Positions 44,133-52,612 of a stretch of DNA of 52,612 nt are shown here, in pieces (position 1 is the first letter of the stretch; every line of letters begins with the position of its first letter). Both the position numbers and the translations under genes were made by a program. This DNA comes from Oscillospiraceae bacterium (GTDB lineage: Bacteria; Bacillota; Clostridia; UBA1381; UBA9506): positions 1-52,612 of the forward strand of contig SVKI01000009.1 of the NCBI GenBank assembly GCA_015068555.1. Direction: 5' to 3'. A model generated the notes under the pieces. The model did no database searches. It was not told the DNA's origin and worked only from the letters and a program-made list of their open reading frames with translations.

Positions 44133-45299
44133 TCAGGGTCGGTAAGAAATTACAAGCTCTGTTACATAGCCGTTTTCAACCTCAATAAAAGAATCACGGT
44201 ACATATAGGTTACAATTTCTGCACGGGTTGCTTCTCTGTCCGGCGAAAAGGCTGTAGAAAGCCCCTCGAACAGTCTGTTTTCTTCTGCCCAGATGGCTGC
44301 ATTCTGATAATAGGCGCCCTCATACCGACCATTGACCGTTGCTGGCACCGGCTTTCCTTTTGCACGGTGCAAAAAGGTAATCACCTGCGCACTTGTGCAA
44401 GTCGCTTCCGGCGAGAAGGTGGTGCCCGAAGTTCCTGAGGTAATGCCGTTTCGCACAGCCCAAATCACCGCATCATAGTAATAATCGGAGTCATCCACAT
44501 CGGTAAAAGGATTACTTCCCTTCACACTCGGCCGTCCGCTTAAACGGTATAAAAAGGTAACCACCTGCCCTCTTGTGCAGGTTGCTTCTGGCGAAAAGGT
44601 TCTAACCGATGTGCCGGACGTGATACCGTTTTCATTGGCCCATACAACAGCATCATAAAAATAATCATCTTTAGAAACGTCATTGAACGGATTTTTGGGG
44701 TTGGGAACCGTGTAAAATTCGAATTCACCCGGCACTTGCTGACGAAGGTTCCAGATTTCTTCACCGGCACCGTAGTATGAATCGAAAAATTCCGGACCAC
44801 CATAGCAATATAGCTTTTTCTCACTGCCGGCACCGCCAAAGGACTCTATACCGATGCCATATTGACCATCCTCCAGGCGGTAAATGCCGGCATCTGTGCC
44901 ACCGCTGCCACCGATACTGGTTGCAAGTATATCCGTGCCATATCCCGTCTCAGGACATTCATAAATACCGGCAGCCCGATATATTGGAGTTGAATGATCT
45001 AAACCGTTTGTAAAATCAAAGCTTAAGTTGCAGTAATAAAAAACCGCACAATAATCCCAGTTGGACGCATCAGCATAAACCATAACCAGCTCTGGAATGA
45101 GATTATTATCAAAATCAATGTAAAAATGGCCTTTGTAATTAGTAAACCCATTCGGCGCCTTGGCGGCTCTTAATGTTTCTGTATAGCAGTTCAGGGCCTT
45201 TTCCGGCGTAATAGCCACCGACTCGTTTGCCAAGACGGGCAGGCCAACGGAAACCATCAACATCGCCACTAAAAGACATACGCTTACAAGTTTTTTCAT
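44133..45299 (-). CDS. Secreted protein with three C-terminal SLH domains
   Basis: This 388-residue protein has a signal peptide (1-25, ending VLANE). An approximately 190-residue domain follows, with no recognised family but an acidic IDFDNNLIPELVMVY segment like those in putative calcium-binding surface proteins. Three SLH repeats lie at about 195-250, 258-318 and 325-380 (GITSGTSVRTFSPEATCTRG, GITSGTSGTTFSPEATCTSA). The repeats place it on the cell wall polymer. AAGGAGAG precedes the ATG. Function unknown. Confidence 0.87.
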   Translation of the reverse strand: MKKLVSVCLLVAMLMVSVGLPVLANESVAITPEKALNCYTETLRAAKAPNGFTNYKGHFYIDFDNNLIPELVMVYADASNWDYCAVFYYCNLSFDFTNGLDHSTPIYRAAGIYECPETGYGTDILATSIGGSGGTDAGIYRLEDGQYGIGIESFGGAGSEKKLYCYGGPEFFDSYYGAGEEIWNLRQQVPGEFEFYTVPNPKNPFNDVSKDDYFYDAVVWANENGITSGTSVRTFSPEATCTRGQVVTFLYRLSGRPSVKGSNPFTDVDDSDYYYDAVIWAVRNGITSGTSGTTFSPEATCTSAQVITFLHRAKGKPVPATVNGRYEGAYYQNAAIWAEENRLFEGLSTAFSPDREATRAEIVTYMYRDSFIEVENGYVTELVISYRP

Positions 45300-45347
45300 T
45301 TGTTTCTCTCCTTTGTTTTGTCCTATGTTTAAAATATATACTGCGTT

Positions 45348-46484
45348 TCACCCAGCGCCATTCTCTAACTCTGTTATCGCCTTCCCTAACGTAAGAGCCA
45401 TATAAAGTCCTCGCTCCATAGATTCCTTCACAACATATTCCTCTCTCGTATGCATGCCTTCATATTGACTGACGCCCACGCAAAGTGCCGGTACCCCGAG
45501 GGAAAGCGGAATATTGCAATCGGTCGAGGCACTTGTCAGAGTGACTGCTTCACCTATGGCTTTTTCGATTACAGGAACAACCAATCGCTTAAGTGCCTCC
45601 ATCTTTTCCGGCTCTACCTCGGCGCACGGTCTTGCGCCCACTTCTTTGATGGTAATTTGAACACCCCGTCTCTCAGCCTGCCTGAAAATCTCCTCAAAAC
45701 GCCTTCGCATGTAAGCAAGGCATTCTCTGTCATCAGAGCGGTACTCGCAAAGCATCTCTGCATGCTGGGCAATAGAATTAACCGATGTACCACCATGCAA
45801 CGTTCCCACATTATATGTAGTTTTCGTACCGGCTTTTTCCGGCACTTGAATCGTATATATTTGGTTGACAAGCCCGGACAGAACCTCTATGGCATTTGCA
45901 TGCCCAAAATCATTATATGAATGACCGCCAACGGTGTTCACCTCAACTAAAAAGCGCTCCGAACCAACGCATCGGTCGTGGACAATGTTCAACCTACTGT
46001 CAAAGGCAATCAACTGCTTGATTCTGCCCTGATAAGAAGAAAACAGATGCTTCATACCCTTTAAATTGCCCAAGCCTTCCTCACAGGCATTAAATACAAA
46101 TAAAATCCCACGAGAAGGCATGATGCGGTTCTCTATAAAATAGCGGGCCATCAGTAAAAGCACAACCACACTCGCCGTATTATCCCCTGCGCCGGGCGCA
46201 TGTATATTGGTACCGTCATCATGATACGGCATGGGCTCTTTATCCTCAAAAACAGTATCGGTATGTGCCGAAAAAACTGTGATCTCCCGACTGTTTTCAC
46301 ATCCCAAGGGGTAAATAACATTACAAGCTTCATCAATATACGCGCCCGTAGCGCCCGCCTCTTCAAGCCAGGCCTTACAATATGCGGCCCGTTTTTGCTC
46401 AAAATGAGATGGCGCCGGCAGCATGCACAGTTCTTGCATGATGGTAAACATGTGCTCTTTGTTTTTTTGTACAAATTCTTTCAT
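45348..46484 (-). CDS. M20 family metallopeptidase
   Basis: This 378-residue M20 peptidase has the metal-site motifs SAHTDTVFEDKEP, GAGDNTASVVVLL and ACEEGLGN. The dimerisation (lid) domain lies in the middle. It resembles peptidase T / PepD-type di- or tripeptidases. No signal peptide, so cytoplasmic. It may process imported peptides, but the substrate is not determined. It is between the SLH gene and an aminotransferase gene, with only 48 nt to the former. Confidence 0.92.
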   Translation of the reverse strand: MKEFVQKNKEHMFTIMQELCMLPAPSHFEQKRAAYCKAWLEEAGATGAYIDEACNVIYPLGCENSREITVFSAHTDTVFEDKEPMPYHDDGTNIHAPGAGDNTASVVVLLLMARYFIENRIMPSRGILFVFNACEEGLGNLKGMKHLFSSYQGRIKQLIAFDSRLNIVHDRCVGSERFLVEVNTVGGHSYNDFGHANAIEVLSGLVNQIYTIQVPEKAGTKTTYNVGTLHGGTSVNSIAQHAEMLCEYRSDDRECLAYMRRRFEEIFRQAERRGVQITIKEVGARPCAEVEPEKMEALKRLVVPVIEKAIGEAVTLTSASTDCNIPLSLGVPALCVGVSQYEGMHTREEYVVKESMERGLYMALTLGKAITELENGAG

Positions 46485-46546
46485 GTTGCACCTCTGTTTT
46501 ACACTCTATTGTATCACGCTTAAGGCCTAAAAGCAACACCTTTTGC

Positions 46547-47431
46547 TTACTTTGTTGCCTGCAGATAATCTGCAAAAAGAGCATCTTGCAATTGTTTCAA
46601 TAGTCCGGGCGCTTTGCCTCCCACGGGGATATCATCCACATGGGTTGCCACTATGCAAAAGTTCGAGCTGGAAGAAAGCATCACCTCATCTGCCTGCATT
46701 AAAAATTCGAGGGAGAAAGGCTCTTCTTTAACCGGAACACCCAATTGCCGACACATTTTGATTAAATTCTTTCTTGCAATACCGGGAAGCACAAGGTGGT
46801 CTAACGGTGCTGTGTAAAAAACGCCGTCTTTTAAACAATGCACATTGGTGTGTGCACCTTCTGTTACCCGGTTTTTTATTCCATCTGCTTCCTTTCTGTA
46901 CATCACACATTCCTCTGCTCCAGCCCTTTTGGCCGCTTCAGAAGCAAGCACATTCGGCAGCAGGCAAAGGGTCTTAATATGGCACATAAAAAAGCGTATA
47001 TCCTCATAGGAGATCAGCCTGGCCCGGTGGTAGATATCAGCTAATTTCCTCGGTGTAACCGTCACCCACAAACTTGCCTCAGAATCAGCCGGAAAGACAT
47101 GATTTCTCGGCACATTAGCCGCCCTTGTAATCTGCCAATATAAAAACGCTTCTCCGCTTGACTCACTCGTATCAACCTTGGAAACAAGGTCATTTAGTAA
47201 GTCCTTTAATTCTTTTTTTGAATAGGGAATCTCAATTTCTACCAAAGCCGCTGAACGATAAAATCTCTCTACATGGTCATCCAGGCAATAAATCACGCTG
47301 TTTCTGGTCGCTGTGGCATCATAAACGCCATCACCAAACCAACAAACCCTGTCGCTCATGGGTATGCTCATGTTTTCTATCAAATCATATTTTCCGTTAT
47401 AATAACCAAGATTTTTTAATAAGGCTCCCAT
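46547..47431 (-). CDS. Class IV aminotransferase, D-amino acid aminotransferase-like
   Basis: This 294-residue PLP enzyme of fold type IV has the PLP lysine in HIKTLCLLPNVLASEAA and the PLP-binding Glu in VTEGAHTNVH. It has an N-terminal family start (DRVCWFGDGVYDATATR). It resembles D-amino acid aminotransferases, which make D-Glu or D-Ala for the wall, and less the branched-chain enzymes. A 4-amino-4-deoxychorismate lyase is a less likely alternative. GGGAGA lies seven nt before the ATG. Confidence 0.88.
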   Translation of the reverse strand: MGALLKNLGYYNGKYDLIENMSIPMSDRVCWFGDGVYDATATRNSVIYCLDDHVERFYRSAALVEIEIPYSKKELKDLLNDLVSKVDTSESSGEAFLYWQITRAANVPRNHVFPADSEASLWVTVTPRKLADIYHRARLISYEDIRFFMCHIKTLCLLPNVLASEAAKRAGAEECVMYRKEADGIKNRVTEGAHTNVHCLKDGVFYTAPLDHLVLPGIARKNLIKMCRQLGVPVKEEPFSLEFLMQADEVMLSSSSNFCIVATHVDDIPVGGKAPGLLKQLQDALFADYLQATK

Positions 47432-47566
47432 TTTTAAGTCTCCCTGTTTGCATATCTTTTTTATATATTTTGTCGATTTTTTGATTCTTCATGCATAAGG
47501 GCATTCAAACTGACATTGTATTCTTATATCCGCTCTTCTTCATAGTCAAGTTATGCTATCTGGTTC

Positions 47567-48946
47567 CTATGCTTTTCCTATTTTCGGTTGATCCACAGGA
47601 AGATTTCGTAAAAAATTAAGCACAAGCGGTGCGGAAATAAAGAATGCAAACACATCTGCTATTGCCTGCGCCGATTGAACGCCGAAGAGTCCAAAAAAAT
47701 GCGTCAGCAGTAACAGGATAGGGATAAACAGGATGCCACTTCTGAGCATGGATAAAAAGGTGGCCATTTTGTTTTCACCTATACTTTGAAACAGCATATT
47801 GGAACAAATTGTAATTGGATGGAAAAAAAGTGATAGCAGCTGCAACTTAAGGCTTAACGTTCCAATTTCAATCACCATCCTGTCATCACGGAAAAGCTCT
47901 ATCAGGTGATTGGAGAAAATCAAACCCACAACAACGAAGGCACCCAAAATCACCTCACCTATCGTAAAAGTAAAAAAGAATACTTTTTTCACTCTTGAAT
48001 AAAATTTGGCACCATAGTTAAAAGACGCAACCGGCTGAAATCCCTGGCCGATTCCAAGACCCACAGCAAAAATAAAAAAGGTGATTTTATTAACAATCGA
48101 CATAGCCGCAACGGCCGCATCACCCCCGACGCTACCTGCCAGATTGTTGAGCAACATGGTTGCAATACTGCTCAAACCTTGCCGGCACAGACTGGGAAGG
48201 CCGGTTGCCACTATTGTGAAAATGCCTTGTGGATTTTCCTTAATAAATTTCACATGTAACTTGCTAAGCGTTTTGCCCCGTAAAAACACGGATAACAAAA
48301 TCAAAAAGCTGACCAACTGCGAAATAGCTGTAGAAAGTCCCGCACCCGCTATCCCCATGTCCAATCCGAATATCAGTATAGGGTCGCCGATGATATTTAA
48401 AACTCCGCCAATGGTAAGACCGATCATGAAAAAAAATGCTTTTCCCTCGTATCGTAAAATATTATTCAAAGCAAAACTCATCATCGTAACAGGAGAGGCA
48501 ATCAAAATATAAATTCCGTATCCTTTCGCATAGGGAAGAATTGTTTCCGTACTGCCCATCAGACGCATGATAGGCTCTATAAAGATAAGACCCAAAACAC
48601 CAATCAACATACCAACGCAAAAACACGCAGTAATGCTTAAAGAGGCAAAAACGCTTGCACTGTGCACATCCTGCTGACCCAGTTTTCGCGCAATGATGCT
48701 GCCTGCGCCGTGGCCAAACATAAAGCCGAACGCCTGAATAATCGCCATCAAACCAAAAACAACCCCAACTGCCCCACTGGCACTGTTACCCAACTCACTG
48801 ACAAAATATGTATCGGCCATGTTGTAAATATTGGTGACCAACATGCTGATGGTTGTCGGAATGCCCAGGGTAATGACAAGTTTGGGAATAGGCCAGGTGG
48901 TCATTTTTTTGTATTGGTCAATGTCTTGTTTTTTCACTGTGTTCAT
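47567..48946 (-). CDS. MATE family efflux transporter
   Basis: This 459-residue protein has twelve membrane helices in two MATE repeats. Its N-terminus reads LVITLGIPTTISMLVTNIYNMADTYFV. MATE proteins export cationic drugs or metabolites using Na+ or H+. The ATG at 48946 sits tight against AAGAAAGAG; a GTG nine bases further is an alternative start with better spacing. A repeat-rich region of about 1.1 kb lies upstream, including a promoter-like sequence in repeat copy B. Confidence 0.92.
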   Translation of the reverse strand: MNTVKKQDIDQYKKMTTWPIPKLVITLGIPTTISMLVTNIYNMADTYFVSELGNSASGAVGVVFGLMAIIQAFGFMFGHGAGSIIARKLGQQDVHSASVFASLSITACFCVGMLIGVLGLIFIEPIMRLMGSTETILPYAKGYGIYILIASPVTMMSFALNNILRYEGKAFFFMIGLTIGGVLNIIGDPILIFGLDMGIAGAGLSTAISQLVSFLILLSVFLRGKTLSKLHVKFIKENPQGIFTIVATGLPSLCRQGLSSIATMLLNNLAGSVGGDAAVAAMSIVNKITFFIFAVGLGIGQGFQPVASFNYGAKFYSRVKKVFFFTFTIGEVILGAFVVVGLIFSNHLIELFRDDRMVIEIGTLSLKLQLLSLFFHPITICSNMLFQSIGENKMATFLSMLRSGILFIPILLLLTHFFGLFGVQSAQAIADVFAFFISAPLVLNFLRNLPVDQPKIGKA

Positions 48947-49194
48947 CTCTTTCTTAAGTTATAAAAGTGTTTTATAAGGAATCTGAGGATTAAATGTAAT
49001 CAATATAAGGTATCTCTTGCCAAAGAGATGCCTTTCTATACCTCTGTCAAATCTTCTGCTCTTGTTGTAACGGGATTTCCTCGCGTAATATGTAAATATC
49101 AAAATCGGCAAACCATTTTATTTGATGTTTCATTCTCCTCTTTGTTTTCTTCGTACATTTCACGATAAAATTTAATGTCTCCATGCAATTCATT

Positions 49195-49335
49195 CTACCA
49201 GGAGTAAAAATGCTTGCTTGCAAGGGCGTTTTTACGACGCCGTCAATTGGCATACGCAGACCGAAAGACTGCAAGCGAGTTGTAAACTTGCAGGCGTTTT
49301 GCAAAGCAAAAATCCGTATATGCCAATTATATAAT
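49195..49335. repeat. Inverted-repeat segment of unknown nature
   Basis: AATTGGCATACG near 49245 recurs inverted as CGTATATGCCAATT near 49315. Inside are two related stretches with GCAAG...GGCGTTTT and a CGTTTTGCAAAGCAAAA hairpin. No convincing gene crosses it. It adjoins the hairpin array and may be part of one composite repeat. Confidence 0.5.
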
Positions 49336-49366
49336 TAGGTTACAGGAAAGATGCACCTTGTTTTTA

Positions 49367-49575
49367 GCGATATACTCACTTCGCTCGTGCGATATATTTT
49401 CACTATGCTCAAATGCGATATAACTCCATTTCATTCCGTTGCGATATGATATAAATTCCTTTATCTCGTCCCGAAGGGACATATCGCATTACGAAGTAAT
49501 ATATCGCACCGCAAGGTATATCGCAAATTCCGTCAGGAATTTATATCGCTGATTTCAACTTCGTTGAAATCATTA
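49367..49575. repeat. Modular hairpin array with GCGATAT / ATATCGC separators
   Basis: Four copies of GCGATAT (49367, 49389, 49415, 49441) are followed by four of its complement ATATCGC (49481, 49501, 49518, 49543). The units between the right-hand copies are each short perfect or near-perfect palindromes: ATTACGAAGTAAT, ACCGCAAGGT, AAATTCCGTCAGGAATTT and TGATTTCAACTTCGTTGAAA. GTCCCGAAGGGAC lies at the centre. Left-hand units are mostly not palindromic. Spacing is 17-26 bp, not constant, so it is not a CRISPR array. Confidence 0.85.
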
Positions 49576-49596
49576 TACCATAAATTTACCGTTTAA

Positions 49597-49671
49597 AATT
49601 AATTCAAGGAAATTTATGGTGCAATGAACGCAACCTATTAAATTTTGTTCGGTATGCGTTCATTATACCAC
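49597..49671. repeat. Dispersed 75-bp repeat, copy B
   Basis: It is homologous to 16049-16125. It contains a 15-bp imperfect inverted repeat: GGTGCAATGAACGCA (49618-49632) and TGCGTTCATTATACC (49655-49669). As in copy A, a TATAAT is embedded at one end on the minus strand. Confidence 0.8.
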
Positions 49672-49690
49672 ACTCATATTCCGTTGGCAA
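49662..49690 (-). promoter_or_regulatory. Promoter-like sequence in repeat copy B
   Basis: On the minus strand TTGCCA (49690-49685) is separated by 17 nt from TATAAT (49667-49662). It would transcribe the repeat region toward the MATE gene. Confidence 0.5.
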
Positions 49691-49958
49691 CTTTTCCAAG
49701 GGGTTTACAGGATGTTTTTTCAAATAAACATGATCTATTATACGGGTAACTTTTCATTACATTTTTTAAATTTTCTGCTTACGGCTGACAGCATCAATAT
49801 CGGCATCATAGTTTTGATGGTATCGGTTAACCTACGCAGTCTTAGTGTACTTTTGTTATACCCCTTCAAAAAAGGCATACATGCAATCCTCCAATGCGAA
49901 TCATGTATACTTTTTTCTTATCCCCTTTATAAAAATCTACGCAGTTTTAAAAAAAAGG

Positions 49959-49988
49959 TAGACAAATTGGATAAAAAAGGAGTATAAT
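49959..49988 (+). promoter_or_regulatory. Sigma-A promoter of nagB
   Basis: TAGACA (49959-49964) is separated by 18 nt from TATAAT (49983-49988). Confidence 0.75.
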
Positions 49989-50049
49989 AATGTCTATTGG
50001 GAGATACTGCTATTAGACTCCTGAAATTTGATTTTGGAGAGTGTGTAAA

Positions 50050-50835
50050 ATGAAACTTATTATCAAGAACAATTATGATGACATGTGTGCATGGGCTGCC
50101 CAACACATTGCCGATGCAATTAACAGTCATACAGAAAATCGTCCCTTTATTCTCGGACTTCCGACCGGTTCTTCACCTCTCGGCGTGTACAAACGGCTGA
50201 TCGAAATGAATAAAGCCGGAACTGTTAGCTTTAAAAATGTTGTAACTTTTAATATGGATGAATATGTAGGTCTCCCGAAAGACCATGACCAGAGCTACTG
50301 GTATTTTATGCATGATAATTTCTTTAATCACATTGATATCCCTGCAGAAAACATCAACATCTTAAACGGTATGGCTGAAGACCTTGAAGCAGAATGCCAG
50401 CGCTACGAAGATAAAATTGCTTCTTATGGCGGTATTGACCTGTTCTTAGGCGGCAGCGGCGTAGACGGCCACATTGCCTTTAACGAACCCTTCACTTCTC
50501 TTACCTCGCGCACAGGCGTTCGCGCTCTAACACAGGATACCTTGATTGTTAACTCCCGCTTCTTTGATAACGATCCAAACAAGGTGCCCAAAACCGCTCT
50601 TTCCGTTGGTGTTGGCACGGTTTGCGATTCCAAAAAGGTTCTGCTTCTCATCAGCGGTCACAACAAAGCACGCGCTCTGCGTCATTGCGTAGAAGGCGGC
50701 GTTGACCACGCATGGACCATTAGCGCTCTGCAGATGCATCCCTGTGGCATTGTTGCCTGCGACGAAGATGCCTGCGGCGAATTAAAGGTTGATACGTACA
50801 AATACTTTAAAGAAATTTACAAAGACGAAAAGTAA
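50050..50835 (+). CDS. nagB: Glucosamine-6-phosphate deaminase
   Basis: NagB converts glucosamine-6-phosphate to fructose-6-phosphate and ammonia, allowing growth on amino sugars. The 261-residue protein has the phosphate loop [14 protein letters not shown], the catalytic Asp in NMDEYVGLP, and [14 protein letters not shown] with the ring-opening His and its partner Glu. The start at 50050 follows GGAGAG. It has its own promoter and a hairpin terminator; nagA is not adjacent. Confidence 0.96.
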   Translation: MKLIIKNNYDDMCAWAAQHIADAINSHTENRPFILGLPTGSSPLGVYKRLIEMNKAGTVSFKNVVTFNMDEYVGLPKDHDQSYWYFMHDNFFNHIDIPAENINILNGMAEDLEAECQRYEDKIASYGGIDLFLGGSGVDGHIAFNEPFTSLTSRTGVRALTQDTLIVNSRFFDNDPNKVPKTALSVGVGTVCDSKKVLLLISGHNKARALRHCVEGGVDHAWTISALQMHPCGIVACDEDACGELKVDTYKYFKEIYKDEK

Positions 50836-50857
50836 GTTTCTCTGTCACACAACAGGA

Positions 50858-50903
50858 AAACCGAAAAGCCGGCCAGCAAAATTGTTGACCGGCTTTTCGG
50901 TTG
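50858..50903 (+). terminator. Hairpin terminator after nagB
   Basis: AACCGAAAAGCCGG (50859-50872) pairs with CCGGCTTTTCGGTT (50889-50902). The T content is in the stem and the run after it is weak. Confidence 0.75.
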
Positions 50904-51037
50904 CATACATATAAAAAACCGGTCAACACCTGCTGTACATGCCTGAAAAAAGCATATACAAAAACACCGCCGTTATGCGGTTTTCGTTTACTTTTCACAA
51001 TATTTGGTTGTCCAAAAAATTTTTACAAACAAAAGTG

Positions 51038-51066
51038 TTGACATTTTTTTGTGAATTATATATAAT
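51038..51066 (+). promoter_or_regulatory. Sigma-A promoter of gdhA
   Basis: Consensus TTGACA (51038-51043) is separated by 17 nt from TATAAT (51061-51066). Confidence 0.9.
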
Positions 51067-51085
51067 ATTTGTGTTATACTTTCAG

Positions 51086-51120
51086 GGCATACCAAGGCTT
51101 GTGCTGGTATGCCATTTTTT
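51086..51120 (+). terminator. Terminator-like hairpin in gdhA leader
   Basis: GGCATACCA (51086-51094) pairs with TGGTATGCC (51105-51113), followed by ATTTTTT. It begins only about 13 nt after the predicted transcription start. A second stem, CCATTTTT with AAAAATATGG, would compete with it. Confidence 0.8.
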
Positions 51121-51142
51121 GAAAAATATGGGAGGCATTTGT

Positions 51143-52489
51143 ATGAAAAACCAGTATTTGCAAGACGTATTAGAAAACGTCAAGAAAAGAAACGCCGGCG
51201 AACCTGAATTTATTCAGACCGTAACCGAAGTTTTGGAAACAATTGAACCTGTTGTTGAACAGCGCCCCGACCTCGTTGAAGCCGGTGTAATCGACAGAAT
51301 GGTAGAACCCGAAAGACAGATCGTGTTCCGTGTTCCCTGGGTTGATGATAATGGCAAAGTGCAGGTTAACCGCGGTTTCAGAGTGCAGTTTAACTCTGCT
51401 ATCGGTCCTTACAAGGGCGGTCTTAGATTTGCCCCCAACGTATATGCCGGTATCATTAAGTTCTTAGGCTTTGAACAGACCTTTAAAAACAGTCTTACCT
51501 CTCTGCCCATGGGTGGTGGTAAAGGTGGTGCTGACTTTAATCCCCAGGGTAAGTCTGATGCTGAAGTTATGCGCTTCTGCCAGAGCTTTATGACAGAGCT
51601 TTACAGACACATCGGCCCCGATCTCGATGTACCCGCAGGCGACATCGGTGTTGGTGCAAGAGAGGTTGGCTACCTGTTTGGTCAGTATAAGAGATTAAAG
51701 AACGAATTTACAGGCGTTTTAACCGGTAAAGGTATTTCCTTTGGTGGTTCCTTAATTCGTCCTGAAGCTACCGGTTACGGTGCCGTTTACTACACAGTTG
51801 AAATGCTGAAGCACTTCGGCGATGACATCAAGGGCAAAACCTTCGCAATCTCCGGCTTCGGTAACGTTGCCTGGGGTACCGTTAAGAAGATTAACGAACT
51901 GGGCGGTAAGGTTGTTACCATCTCCGGTCCCGATGGCTACATTTATGACGAAAACGGCGTAAGCACCGATGAAAAGATCGACTTTATGCTTGAAATGCGT
52001 GCTTCCTGCAGAAACCGCGTTCAGGATTATGCTGATAAATTCGGCGTTCCCTTCTTCCCCGGCGAAAAGCCCTGGGGTACCAAGGTTGACATCATCATGC
52101 CTTGTGCTACACAGAACGAAGTTGGCATGGCAGAAGCTGAAAAAATTGTTGCTAACGGCATTAAATACTATGTGGAAGTGGCTAACATGCCCACCACCAA
52201 CGAAGCTGTTGCTTACCTGAAGGAAAATGGCGTTATCGTTGCTCCTTCCAAGGCTGTTAACGCCGGTGGCGTTGCTGTTTCCGGTCTGGAAATGTCTCAG
52301 AACTCCATGAGATACAGCTGGTCTGCTGAGGAAGTTGACGAAAAGCTCAAAACCATCATGAAGAACATTTTCGATAGTTCTGTAAAGGCTGCTAACGAAT
52401 ATGGTCTGGGCGACGACCTTGTTGCAGGTGCTAACATTGCCGGCTTCTTAAAAGTTGCTGAAGCTATGAAGGCCCAGGGTTGCGTTTGA
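51143..52489 (+). CDS. gdhA: NADP-type glutamate dehydrogenase
   Basis: GdhA aminates 2-oxoglutarate to glutamate, or the reverse. The 448-residue length and features match the hexameric family I enzyme. These are VQFNSAIGPYKGGLRFAP, the catalytic Lys in LPMGGGKGGADF, DVPAGDIGVGAREVG, and the dinucleotide loop ISGFGNVAWG. Its start follows GGGAGG; the longer frame reaches back through the promoter and is excluded. Cofactor preference is by family, not proven. Codon use is strongly biased, suggesting high expression. Confidence 0.97.
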   Translation: MKNQYLQDVLENVKKRNAGEPEFIQTVTEVLETIEPVVEQRPDLVEAGVIDRMVEPERQIVFRVPWVDDNGKVQVNRGFRVQFNSAIGPYKGGLRFAPNVYAGIIKFLGFEQTFKNSLTSLPMGGGKGGADFNPQGKSDAEVMRFCQSFMTELYRHIGPDLDVPAGDIGVGAREVGYLFGQYKRLKNEFTGVLTGKGISFGGSLIRPEATGYGAVYYTVEMLKHFGDDIKGKTFAISGFGNVAWGTVKKINELGGKVVTISGPDGYIYDENGVSTDEKIDFMLEMRASCRNRVQDYADKFGVPFFPGEKPWGTKVDIIMPCATQNEVGMAEAEKIVANGIKYYVEVANMPTTNEAVAYLKENGVIVAPSKAVNAGGVAVSGLEMSQNSMRYSWSAEEVDEKLKTIMKNIFDSSVKAANEYGLGDDLVAGANIAGFLKVAEAMKAQGCV

Positions 52490-52513
52490 TTCCTACATAA
52501 GAATATAAATAAA

Positions 52514-52541
52514 TATCCCCCCGTATAACGGGGGGTTTTTC
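52514..52541 (+). terminator. Intrinsic terminator after gdhA
   Basis: CCCCCCG (52517-52523) pairs with CGGGGGG (52529-52535), followed by TTTTT. The last 70 bases of the window hold nothing I can identify. Confidence 0.92.
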
Positions 52542-52612
52542 ATTTTCGGGCATAGCCCTAATACTACTGGCTACACACAAGTGCGTTTTTTTATTGGCCT
52601 GCCAGCCACGCA

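Noticed and set aside
49047-49304. Minus-strand frame of 85 codons
   Set aside because: It runs through the inverted-repeat block, has no clear ribosome binding site and no recognisable domain; probably a chance frame in repeat DNA.
49367-49575. CRISPR array
   Set aside because: The repeated unit is only seven bases, inverts at the centre, spacing varies and the intervening units are palindromes; no cas genes nearby.
49712-49987. Plus-strand frame of 91 codons upstream of nagB
   Set aside because: It is low-complexity and AT-rich, and ends across the nagB promoter; no family resemblance.

Overview
The window looks like a chromosomal segment of an anaerobic, endospore-forming member of the Clostridia, probably a gut-type Firmicute. 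Genes for forespore engulfment (SpoIIQ-like, SpoIIP), germination (SpoVAD, SpoVAF) and the sigma-K checkpoint (BofA) show it forms spores. Pyruvate formate-lyase, type III glutamine synthetase, NADP-type glutamate dehydrogenase and S-layer-homology proteins fit the same picture. No rRNA or tRNA gene was found, so the genus cannot be fixed from this sequence.

Layout. Positions 1-3900: a secreted protein cut by the left edge and controlled by a cobalamin riboswitch, then a SpoIIQ-like LytM protein, an M14 peptidase and a zinc-ribbon protein. Positions 4000-9200 (+): murA, mgtE with an unusual upstream-ORF leader, yugP, a stand-alone GlmU-type uridylyltransferase, then yaaL-bofA. Positions 9400-12500: pflB-pflA behind a ZTP (pfl) riboswitch. 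A 533-bp element with terminal inverted repeats and a small membrane-protein gene is wedged next to the shared pflA terminator. Positions 13000-25100 (-): amidohydrolase, glnN, lgt, ymfH, ymfF, rsmI, trmN6, recR, a degenerate methionine-synthase-like protein, a DUF4340-type protein and birA. Positions 25200-29500: spoIIP, spoVAD, folT under a THF riboswitch, a Gln/Asn-rich peptide behind a sigma-G-like promoter, and metF.

Positions 29500-39400 (-): a large SLH protein, then an operon read as proS, a lipoprotein, a solute-binding lipoprotein, a MetH-activation-domain protein and metH. Positions 39500-48950: an amidohydrolase, spoVAF (near-perfect sigma-G promoter), a ZIP metal transporter, an SGNH-hydrolase remnant, an EamA transporter, an SLH protein, an M20 peptidase, a class IV aminotransferase and a MATE exporter. 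Positions 48950-50050 hold only repeats, including an array of short hairpins separated by GCGATAT/ATATCGC. Then follow nagB and gdhA, the latter with a terminator-like hairpin in its leader.

Themes. Folate, B12 and one-carbon metabolism recur: a THF riboswitch with folT, a ZTP riboswitch with pfl, metF, metH with its activator, and a B12 riboswitch with a predicted surface protein. RNA-level control is unusually dense. The most novel candidates are the mgtE leader (a 23-codon ORF with four mutually exclusive pairing segments laid out like an erm attenuator), the MetH-like protein that has lost its zinc cysteines, the transposase-less element with a passenger gene, and the predicted forespore-expressed Gln/Asn-rich peptide.
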